A DNA stretch of 17,500 nt, taken from positions 772,382-789,881 of the forward strand of contig OZ026567.1 in assembly GCA_964020155.1 (NCBI GenBank), written 5' to 3'. The notes under the pieces were generated by a model. It was not told the origin of the DNA and ran no database searches. It saw only the letters and a program-made list of their open reading frames with translations. The translations under genes were made by a program, and so were the position numbers. Below are positions 8,605-17,500 of this stretch, in pieces (position 1 is the stretch's first letter; each line of letters opens with the position of its first letter). Source of the stretch: Chondrilla cf. caribensis (Eukaryota > Porifera > Demospongiae > Chondrillida > Chondrillidae).

Positions 8605-9400
8605 AATTGTACAGATTAAACTGTACAGATTCACTATACAAACTTCATAACTGTACGGATTAAACTGTACAGATTCACTATACAAACTTCATAACTGTAC
8701 AGATTAAACTGTACAGATTCACTATACAAACTTCATAACTGTACGGATTAAACTGTACAGATTCACTATACAAACTTCATAACTGTACGGATTAAACTGT
8801 ACAGATTCACTATACAAACTTCATAACTGTACGGATTAAACTGTACAGATTCACTATACAAACTTCATAACTGTACGGATTAAACTGTACAGATTCACTA
8901 TACAAACTTCATAACTGTACGGATTAAACTGTACAGATTCACTATACAAACTTCATAACTGTACGGATTAAACTGTACAGATTCACTATACAAACTTCAT
9001 AACTGTACGGATTAAACTGTACAGATTCACTATACAAACTTCATAACTGTACGGATTAAACTGTACAGATTCACTATACAAACTTCATAACTGTACGGAT
9101 TAAACTGTACAGATTCACTATACAAACTTCATAACTGTACGGATTAAACTGTACAGATTCACTATACAAACTTCATAACTGTACGGATTAAACTGTACAG
9201 ATTCACTATACAAACTTCATAACTGTACGGATTAAACTGTACAGATTCACTATACAAACTTCATAACTGTACGGATTAAACTGTACAGATTCACTATACA
9301 AACTTCATAACTGTACGGATTAAACTGTACAGATTCATTATACAAACTTCATAACTGTACAGACTAAACTGTACAGTTCACTATACAATCTATGTAACTG
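8605..9400. repeat. 44-bp satellite-like array, 16 near-identical copies plus degenerate ends
   Basis: The unit begins AACTGTACGGATTAAACTGT, followed by ACAGATTCACTATACAAACT and TCAT. Copies start every 44 bp from 8649 to 9309. Nearly all are identical by eye; the copy at 8693 has CAG for CGG and the copy at 9309 has ATT for ACT. Degenerate copies flank both sides. Each unit carries CTGTACRG twice and is partly self-complementary. Confidence 0.96.
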
Positions 9401-9608
9401 TACAGAATAAACTGTACAGACCCTCTATACACAGGAATGCACTACGTAGGAGGTTAACAGGAGCTTCTTGAGGTGTAGGTTGTTCAGGCAACCTTACATG
9501 GGACCCATTATTACAATGTGTTAACAAACACGTCGGAAAACCACATTGTTGTAATTCCAACCAGCGATCAAAGCAATGCAATAGTAGAACAACAACTCAA
9601 TGTGAACT
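9401..9608. other. Unique sequence between two minisatellites
   Basis: Nothing recognised. The minus-strand ORF at 9390-9581 has no splice support or family resemblance. Confidence 0.45.
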
Positions 9609-9885
9609 TCATCTAACCAGAGTCACATCAGGTGCCATCTAACCAGAGTCACATCAGGTGCCATCTAACCAGAGTCACATCAGGTACCATCTAACTGAGT
9701 CCCATCAGGTGCCATCTAACCATAGTCCCATCAGGTACCATCTAACCACAGTCCCATCAGGTGCCATCTAACCAGAGTCCCATCAGGTACCATCTAACCA
9801 GAGTCCCATCAGGTACCATCTAACCAGAGTCCCATCAGGTGCCATCTAACTGAGTCACATCAGGTGCCATCTAACCAGAGTCCTG
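9609..9885. repeat. 26-bp minisatellite, about 11 copies
   Basis: The unit is AACCAGAGTCMCATCAGGTR followed by CCATCT. Some copies are 24 bp (AACTGAGTC form). Variants CAC/CCC and GTG/GTA are interspersed. Confidence 0.92.
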
Positions 9886-10030
9886 AGTACACAGGTAAGC
9901 CTCACAACAGATTGAATGAAAAATTGAGTGCCAGACAACACATTGACAGGTGGTGCTGATATACTGAAAACACTATGTAGGTACAATAGACCCACACAAC
10001 TGTGGAGTATACACACACTACAGGACAAAC

Positions 10031-11308
<1,278 letters not shown>

Positions 11309-11327
11309 CTGGGAACAGAGGAGAGAT

Positions 11328-11620
11328 AATTCAATTCAATTTAAATTAATTCAATTCAATTCAATCAATGTAAATATTTGTAGATACAGTACAAGAGATA
11401 ATGATAAGAATAAAATGATCTAAGAATATAGTATTATAGTATCTAATACATTATAGTATTGATTCATCATTTAATATCGATTGCAATTCTTTTCTATGTA
11501 ACTATAATAAACACAAAGGAATAAGAGATTTTGCGACTATTTAATTTTATCCTTAGAGGGTGAATTATCAATTTTATGAAACATGTAAAAATCAATCAAT
11601 CATCAATCAATCAACAATCG
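11328..11620. repeat. AT-rich intron 3' region with AATTC and ATCA short repeats
   Basis: AATTCAATTCAA-type repeats (11328-11367) and ATCAATCA repeats (11591-11615) in AT-rich DNA just upstream, on the gene strand, of the acceptor at 11309. Confidence 0.75.
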
Positions 11621-11912
11621 CAATATGCTGTTAGGTGTGTGATTAGGGTGTTCGCGGCGATCATCGAAAATTACAGTATCTGGAAAACCTTTAAGAAATT
11701 CGTAGAGATATACCAGGAAGATGGTGGCTGAGTGGGAGCCTGGCTATAATCTAGTTGTGCGACAGATTTTGAACATAACAATGGTCGAATTGATTGAATG
11801 GTGTGTATCAATGTGTAGAAAATAGAAGATGCGTGCCATTTAGGACCACAAGGGAGCAATGGTACACACAGGCACAGGTACACTTGACAGAGATACACTC
11901 GTATCCATATGA
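11621..11912. other. Unique sequence, nothing recognised
   Basis: No supported exon, RNA gene or repeat. Confidence 0.4.
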
Positions 11913-12405
11913 ACACACAGCTATACTTCAACACTTCACCACACACAGCTATACTACAACACTCCATCACACACAGCTATACTCCAACACTCCACCACAC
12001 ACAGCTATACTCCAACACTCCACCACACACAGCCATACTTCAACACTTCATCACACACAGCTATACTACAACACTCCATCACACACAGCTATACTTCAAC
12101 ACTCCACCACACACAGCTATACTCCAACACTCCACCACACACAGCCATACTTCAACACTTCATCACACACAGCTATACTTCAACACTCCACCACACACAG
12201 CCATACTTCAACACTTCATCACACACAGCTATACTTCAACACTCCACCACACACAGCCATACTTCAACACTTCATCACACACAGCTATACTTCAACACTC
12301 CACCACACACAGCCATACTTCAACACTTCATCACACACAGCTATACTCCAACACTCCATCACACACAGCCATACTTAACACTCCACCACACACAGCCATG
12401 CTAGG
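11913..12405. repeat. 28-bp minisatellite, about 17 copies
   Basis: The unit is CACACACAGCTATACTTCAA followed by CACTCCAC. Alternating variants (AGCTATAC/AGCCATAC, TTCATC/TCCACC) recur as pairs, a two-unit higher-order pattern of 56 bp. As the unit has no stop in any forward frame, long Thr/His-rich ORFs result; they are not genes. Confidence 0.95.
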
Positions 12406-12690
12406 CTACACACAGCCACACTATATACACACGCACTTAAACACAGCCACACACAGCCACACTCAGCCACACTCAGCCACACATAGACACACTCAGCCAC
12501 AGACAGCCACACACAGACACACTTGGTCACAGGCAGCCACACTTAGCCACACTCAGCCACACACAGCCACAGACAGACACACTTGGCCACACTCAGCCAC
12601 ATTCAGCCACATTCAGCCACACACAGACACACTTGGCCACAGACAGACACACTCAGCCACACACACCGCCACTTTTAGACACTCAGAAAC
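12406..12690. repeat. Degenerate CACACAGCCA / CACTCAGCCA repeat
   Basis: Roughly 10-12 bp units (AGCCACAC, AGACACAC, TTGGCCACAG) continue directly from the 28-bp array, probably sharing its origin. Confidence 0.85.
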
Positions 12691-13514
12691 ACACACAGAG
12701 CTAAAATAAAACAGTAAACTTTTCTTACCATACTCATCTCAGCCACAATGAGCTAAGGTTCTAAAAGTACAGGAGAATTGAAGACCTAAACCCTGAGTAA
12801 ACTCTGGCTAGTGACTCTTCTTCTCAGACAACCAGACAGGGACTGACAAAACTCCGCTAACTGGAACCCTGAATCCCTGATATGACAACATACTAGGTAT
12901 CATCACCTATGGCACTTATAGGGGCTCACACTTAGTGATGTAACATTTCTGCTGCACTGTATAAAGGTACACACACAAAGTGTGGATATTATACTACCAC
13001 TACTACCTATACATATGTGTGTCCCATATTATGTGTCTGTGTTCTCAGTAGCATGTGCAGTCGTATGGTTTCTCTGCACTTGAGAGGGTGCAGAAGCCAT
13101 TAAATTCCACCACACCTCCCACACAATGTTTCAAAGCATACTGTATATTATATGCATAGCATACATACATGTACTGTACATATACATAACTATCCGACAT
13201 ACGTATACAGTTAACTGCACTGACACACAGTTTGCGTGAACACATAGCCTTTCTTCTTCGAAAGGTGATTCCAGGAGATACACGGATCATGATGACCTTC
13301 AGGTCAGTTCAACATAAAGTACTAACCATGAATCTGTCTACTGACCACACACTACCATATATAGGAGGTGTCCATGACTTCAGCATACCAGGGGGATATA
13401 CATAATGACCCTCACAATCAGGTGGAGGGTGATCTCAGGATTAGTGTAAATAAAATAGAAGACATCAGTCTAATTCAGTGGGGGTTCACGTTCCCATTTC
13501 AGATTGGTGTATCG
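12691..13514. other. Long unique stretch with no supported gene
   Basis: No repeat is visible. A minus-strand ORF at 13045-13290 contains a plausible-looking segment (MIRVSPGITFRRRKAMCSRK, ATG 13290) but ends in tyrosine/valine-rich low complexity. No good splice pair was found, so I do not call it. It could still contain a small 5' exon of the upstream minus-strand transcript. Confidence 0.4.
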
Positions 13515-13790
13515 GTTTCCACTCCAACTCCTAAAATGGGATGCCAGCCCCCACTCTAGCTCCTAAAACGGTATGTCAGTTCCCACTCCAACTGCTAAAA
13601 TGGGATGCCAGTCCCCACTCCAACTGCTATAACAAAATGTCAGTTCCCACTCCAACTGCTATAACAGGATGCCAGTTCCCACTCCAACTGCTAAAATGGG
13701 ATGCCAGTCCCCACTTCAGGTCCTAAAACAGGATGCCAGTCCCCACTCCAGTTTCTAAAATGGGATGCCAGTCTCCACTACAACTTCCAG
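13515..13790. repeat. 32-bp minisatellite, about 9 copies
   Basis: The unit is AAAATGGGATGCCAGTCCCC followed by ACTCCAACTGCT. Copies vary at AAAATGGG/ATAACAGG and GTCCCC/GTTCCC. It is moderately diverged. Confidence 0.92.
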
Positions 13791-13859
13791 AGGCTATATC
13801 AATTCATGGTTCACTTGCATTTTGTACTAGGTCTACTACCAGTATGACATGATACAACA

Positions 13860-14470
13860 AACAGTCTTTGTCACTACAGACACTACTAGTGGTAGATGGC
13901 TCCTATAGAACCTTCCAGTTAACAGTCTTCGCCGCTACAGACACTACTAGTGGTAGATGGCTCCTATAGAACCTTCCAGTTAACAGTCTTCGCCGCTACA
14001 GACACTACTAGTGGTAGATGGCTCCTATAGAACCTTCCAGTTAACAGTCTTCGCCGCTACAGACACTACTAGTGGTAGATGGCTCCTATAGAACCTTCCA
14101 GTTAACAGTCTTCGCCGCTACAGACACTACTAGTGGTAGATGGCTCCTATAGAACCTTCCAGTTAACAGTGTTCACCACTACAGACACTACTAGTGGTAG
14201 ATGGCTCCTATAGAACCTTCCAGTTAACAGTCTTCGCCGCTACAGACACTACTAGTGGTAGATGGCTCCTATAGAACCTTCCAGTTAACAGTCTTCGCCG
14301 CTACAGACACTACTAGTGGTAGATGGCTCCTATAGAACCTTCCAGTTAACAGTCTTCGCCGCTACAGACACTACTAGTGGTAGATGGCTCCTATAGAACC
14401 TTCCAGTTAACGGTGTTCGCCATTACAGACACTCATAGAGGTAAATTGGCTCCTGCTTGGGACCTTCCTA
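13860..14470. repeat. 61-bp minisatellite, 10 copies, 7 apparently identical
   Basis: The unit starts AACAGTCTTCGCCGCTACAG and ends CTATAGAACCTTCCAGTT. Copies start at 13860 and every 61 bp to 14409. Copies 2-5 and 7-9 look identical, copy 6 differs at a few sites, and copies 1 and 10 at the edges are degenerate. Each unit holds a near-palindrome around ACTAGT. Confidence 0.96.
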
Positions 14471-14559
14471 TATAAGCATTGTTATATCCAGTGTTGTCAA
14501 AGTTGCTGCTATGTCCACTGAGTGGTTTCACTAGCCAGGCATAACTGACCCTCTATCCT

Positions 14560-14577
14560 GGGGGTGGGGGGGGGTGG
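14560..14577. repeat. G-rich run on the plus strand
   Basis: A nearly pure run of G (GGGGG T GGGGGGGGG T GG). It has G-quadruplex potential on the plus strand. Confidence 0.7.
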
Positions 14578-14771
14578 TAAGGTCGAAGGTCGGTATGGTT
14601 GCGAATCACTTTATGTTTTCAACCACGACCAATCACAATCCTATCGTGCATAATTGCATATTTCAGCGGTGAACACATTGGCACAAGGCCAGCATGACGT
14701 ACAATCCAAGTGTCCTTGTCTCAACCAGCATAGCATCCATTGATGCATTACAAACACTAAGAAATAGATCA

Positions 14772-15134
14772 GCTCAATACTTTGAAGGATCATACCGTGG
14801 TCGAATTGGGATTTTGGATTGCGAAGTTTCCAACTGTTGTTGGGAAAATCCTTTTGGATTCCGGAGTGTTCAAAAACGCATTCTGGTGAAGAGAGTTCTT
14901 CAACTGGACATTTTAAAAGTTTTAACATTTTCCCAAGGCACCCTGACTGCTGAAGACAACCCACAGGGTTGAAACGTCCAGTTGAAGAACTCTCTTCACT
15001 AGACTGTGTTTTTGAATGCTGCTGAACCTGAAAGGACTTTCCCAACAACATCATACCGTGGTGTTGGCTCAATACTTTGAAGGACTATACCGCGGTGTTT
15101 GCTCAGTACTTTGAAGGATCATACCGTGGTGTTG
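14772..15134. repeat. 34-bp tandem repeat, three copies, the first split by an insertion
   Basis: The unit starts GCTCAATACTTTGAAGGATC and ends with ATACCGTGGTGTTG. Copies 2 and 3 lie at 15067-15100 and 15101-15134. Copy 1 is 14772-14801 plus 15063-15066, interrupted by the element at 14802-15049 and a duplicated 13 bp. Confidence 0.85.
14802..15049. mobile_element. 248-bp inverted-repeat element with hammerhead-like core and 13-bp target duplication
   Basis: ATCATACCGTGGT flanks the element at 14789-14801 and 15050-15062; removing the element and one copy restores an intact 34-bp tandem unit. Inside, long inverted arms run from 14835 inward and from 15050 inward (imperfect), including a perfect 24-bp pair at 14886-14909 and 14976-14999. 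The loop holds CTGAAGA (14950-14956), a 6-bp stem with loop ACA (14957-14971), then AAACGT, which resembles a hammerhead ribozyme core (CUGANGA, stem II, GAAA). Such cores are known from Penelope-like elements and retrozymes. The fit is imperfect and no complete fold could be shown. It has no coding capacity. Confidence 0.7.
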
Positions 15135-15355
15135 GCTTTATATGTAATGAAATTGCTGTAAAATGGCGCCATTTCTATGGCAACAGATGCTATGAGAAGG
15201 CGGATCTGCTCAGTTACAACGGCTAGTTGGAGGGTGGGTGGTCACAACATTATTCACAGTGAAGGCTCGTTAATCCTCCTTAGTTCACTTTGAAAATGAT
15301 GGTGGATTAATGACTTTGGCAGGTAAACCAGATATTCGTTGGTAATTGTGCATTA
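15135..15355. other. Unique sequence
   Basis: Nothing recognised between the 34-bp repeat and the inverted-repeat element. Confidence 0.45.
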
Positions 15356-15509
15356 TACTGTATAGCGGGAAATATTCTCAGGACAAAATTTTCGCAGATT
15401 TCGCGGTTTGCCTAACATCCGCGAACTAGGCGTTCTCGCTGTTCTGTCGCGTGACTCTGGCCAGCATCTGCGAAAATTTTGTCCCGCGAAAATTTCCCGC
15501 TATACGGTA
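15356..15509. mobile_element. 154-bp MITE-like element with 44-bp terminal inverted repeats
   Basis: The ends TACTGTATAGCGGGAAAT and ATTTCCCGCTATACGGTA begin imperfect inverted repeats of 44 bp (15356-15399 and 15466-15509), including AAAATTTTCGCAGAT in both arms. If the outermost TA on each side is the target duplication, it fits a Tc1/mariner-type non-autonomous element. There is no coding capacity. The interior is CpG-rich compared with its surroundings. Confidence 0.8.
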
Positions 15510-15770
15510 ATTGATAGTAGGAAATTGTGGCAGATTGAAAGTTTTGGCAGATAAAGCAGTGACGATAAATGAGAAGTTACTGTACTTGTTCGACTTCATA
15601 CTATGTGACTGATTCGAACTACTATGATTGAATGGTTAAAGACAATATCATTAAAGCTTTTAATACTTTAATACATCTAATATGATATAGCATTCTACAA
15701 TCTGATTGGGCACCTGAATCAGGTGCAGTAGAACTGAAAGTGATCTGAAATCATAACAGACCCATTCTTC
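15510..15770. other. Unique sequence
   Basis: Nothing recognised. Confidence 0.45.
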
Positions 15771-15972
15771 ACCCCACCCCGGTGGACAGGGGTTGGGTAT
15801 ACATTTTCACTCCAGTGGGTCAGTATTGTGATAACCCAAACTGGAACCAATTGTAGTCCAAGATGACAACTCTACCCCACCCCGGTGGACAGGGGTTGGA
15901 TATACAGGATTTTCGCTCCAGTGGGTCAGTATTGTGGTAACCCAAACTGGAACCAACTCCAGTCCAAGAGTG
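15771..15972. repeat. 103-bp direct repeat, two copies
   Basis: ACCCCACCCCGGTGGACAGG starts both copies at 15771 and 15874. The copies continue to AACTGGAACCAA and TAGTCCAAG or CAGTCCAAG with few differences. Confidence 0.9.
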
Positions 15973-16010
15973 AGATAATGGTCCCAATTTCCTCATATCA
16001 TCGACTGATA

Positions 16011-16175
16011 TTCACTAATCTCGGTCGTTTTACATACTCTGAGTTCACTAATCTTGCTTCTTTCACATGTTGTGAGTTCACTAATCTTGCTTTTTTCACC
16101 TGCTGTGAGTTCACTAATCTTGCTTTTTTCACCTGCTGTGAGTTCACTAATCTTGCTTTTTTCACCTGCTGTGGG
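16011..16175. repeat. 33-bp minisatellite, 5 copies
   Basis: The unit is TTCACTAATCTTGCTTTTTT followed by CACCTGCTGTGAG. Starts are at 16011, 16044, 16077, 16110 and 16143. The first copy is the most diverged. The 11-residue protein repeat it would give (EFTNLAFFTCC) is an artefact of a period divisible by 3. Confidence 0.93.
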
Positions 16176-16358
16176 TGAGTGATCAAAAGTCTCCCCAGTA
16201 GGAACATAGAAGAAGTGAGGAGGACAAACCAATCATGCTATTCTTAGATTTTCCACCATCACGGATGCTCTCACCCACGCAAACCTATGTTAAGTTCCGA
16301 ATGGGGGTCACACATGAGTGGAGACACCTACACAGATTCTTCTACACCTCGCAGGTGA

Positions 16359-16472
16359 ATGGCGTCGGACGGCGCTAGTGTGTTTGATGACAGGTGCAAA
16401 CAGTCACATCACCGACAAAACAGCCACCAGGTCTCGACAACTGCCGTGTCTGTGTTGAACAAGGACAGCTGA
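16359..16472 (+). CDS. Weak candidate first coding exon on the plus strand
   Basis: In a locally CpG-richer stretch, ATG at 16359 opens 37 codons starting MASDGASVFDDRCKQ and ending at TGA 16470-16472. A donor-like ACAG|GTGCAA at 16393/16394 could instead end an exon after 35 nt. The context gtgaATGGcg is acceptable for a start. There is no recognisable family and no further plus-strand exon can be supported, so this could be chance or the 5' end of a neighbouring gene. Confidence 0.15.
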   Translation: MASDGASVFDDRCKQSHHRQNSHQVSTTAVSVLNKDS

Positions 16473-17130
16473 TGTCCTGTGTAGGAAGCTTTCGTCACGA
16501 ACACATGGAAAATGTCCATTATGAAAACATCTTGAGAGTAGAGAGACAATTTTCTATGTGCACATTCACTTCAGAGGTTATTTTGTACGGTGGAATCTGA
16601 TCTGTATGCAACTCTATCAACACCACCTCTACACAAAGACCACCTGTCATTAGTGACAATTCATGAACTACACCCTACGTATGCCAATTTAGTTCCAGTA
16701 ATGCAACTTTGTATACAGACCACCTGTCTACAGAGACCAACACTTACTGGTGTGTTGGGTGGTCTTCATATACAAGTTTCACAGCACTTCAAAAATTTCA
16801 ACAGAGGTTAACCGTACGTTACTGATACCAATTCTCACATATAGACGAGGCACTGACGATTACTCCCAAACAGCATGGGAGTGCTTGATCAATTATCACA
16901 GGTTAAATGTGTAAAAGATATGTACCATAGCTCCTAAAGTCTACACATATACACACACCTTAAAAATATTACAATATAATATTTTCCTATCATAAACACT
17001 CACTGAGGTATTTGGAAATAACGGAAACCTTGAAGAAATGAAACAATTCGACACCCAAAGTATGGGGGGAATTCCCAATTGAACTATTCAGACACTTCTA
17101 TCAACATACCAATAATTGAGCTTGCACACA
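16473..17130. other. Mostly unique sequence with a faint repeat
   Basis: ACCACCTGTC-type phrases recur at about 16640 and 16720 with surrounding similarity. Otherwise nothing is supported; ORFs at 16394-16600 and 16590-16811 have no family resemblance. Confidence 0.4.
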
Positions 17131-17134
17131 TTGC

Positions 17135-17500
17135 GTGTCCCAGTGTAGTACTAGTTGTGAACGAAGTAGTATTATGAATCAATAATATAAATGTAGTGCA
17201 TCAAGTAACCTCTGCATTGAGGAAACCTCTGTAGTAAGGACATCAATCTCTGTCCCAGTGTGGTACTGTAGTGTAGTATGGGACCTCTGCAATGAAAACC
17301 TCTGTAGTAAGGACACCATTCTGTGTCAGTGTAGTACTGTAGTGTAGTAAGTGACCTCTGAATTCAGGAAACCCCCTGTAGTAAGGACACCATTCTGTGT
17401 GTCAGGGTGGTACTGTAGTGTAGTATGTGACCTCTGCATGGAGGAAACCTCTGTAGTAAGGACACCATACTGTCCCAGTGTAGTACTGTAGTGTAGTAAG
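17135..17500. repeat. 73-75-bp minisatellite running off the window end
   Basis: GTAGTAAGGACA recurs at 17231, 17304, 17378 and 17453 (17453 cut by line end into the last unit), with GTAGTACTGTAGTGTAGTA between. A degenerate first copy begins near 17135. The array continues beyond the window. Confidence 0.9.

Noticed and set aside
8605..9400. CRISPR array
   Set aside because: The repeats are directly contiguous with no unique spacers, as are the 61-bp and 26-bp arrays; the context is an animal genome.
11794..12709. ORFs of 194 and 266 residues with repeating THSYTSTLHHTQ-like sequence
   Set aside because: They follow a 28-bp minisatellite open in all forward frames; there are no splice sites and no non-repeat coding flank.
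13045..13290. 81-residue minus-strand ORF beginning MIRVSPGITFRRRKAMCSRK
   Set aside because: The first part looks plausible but no acceptor/donor pair or family resemblance supports it and the rest is low complexity.
14641..15072. 143-residue minus-strand ORF containing SSTGRFNPVGCLQQSGCLGK
   Set aside because: It runs through the inverted-repeat element and out into the tandem repeat; the phrase is explained by the hairpin arms and hammerhead-like segment, not by a protein domain.
15993..16232. 11-residue TAGEKSKISEL / EFTNLAFFTCC repeat protein
   Set aside because: Product of a 33-bp minisatellite; open on both strands and bounded by non-coding sequence.

Overview
This looks like metazoan nuclear DNA, not bacterial or viral. 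Coding signal is sparse and split by GT-AG introns, and most of the rest is microsatellite, minisatellite and short hairpin elements. The SH3 exon belongs to an animal RhoGEF family. Abundant (CA)n, many young minisatellites and a short inverted-repeat element with TATAGCGGG ends fit a compact invertebrate genome. A demosponge is my best guess, from memory of such elements, and is weakly held.

The main gene runs on the minus strand, so its 3' side is at low coordinates. Its best part is an SH3 exon (1047-862) followed by the start of the next exon (62-1, cut by the window edge). Together these read through the SH3 end into the linker seen in the ARHGEF4 (Asef) / SPATA13 (Asef2) / ARHGEF9 (collybistin) family of Rac/Cdc42 exchange factors. 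The DH and PH domains would lie beyond position 1. Upstream (higher coordinates) is a likely initiator exon (ATG at 5442, donor after 5245) with a plausible promoter at 5540-5640. Further upstream is a 1077-nt internal exon (11308-10232) coding a disordered, Ser/Asp/Glu-rich region. All the supported splice junctions are phase 0. Either the gene has a long form (from above 11308) and a short form (from 5442), or 11308-10232 belongs to a separate upstream gene ending in a protein-like ORF at 7796-7584. The sequence alone cannot decide.

The rest is repeats. There are nine (CA/GT)n tracts, eight of them reading (UG)n in the gene's sense. There are about fifteen minisatellites with periods from 9 to 103 bp. 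The most notable are a 26-bp array with a 6-unit higher-order period (2116-2708), a very homogeneous 44-bp array (8605-9400) and a 61-bp array (13860-14470). Three short mobile-element-like insertions stand out. One at 14802-15049 has nested inverted repeats, a hammerhead-like core and a 13-bp target duplication inside a 34-bp tandem repeat. One at 7360-7578 is hairpin-bearing with a 15-bp target duplication. One at 15356-15509 has 44-bp terminal inverted repeats.

I found no rRNA, tRNA, CRISPR array, operon or complete multigene system. The most interesting candidates are the 14802-15049 element, the GT-repeat-embedded splice donor at 10231, and the possible two-promoter structure of the RhoGEF gene.
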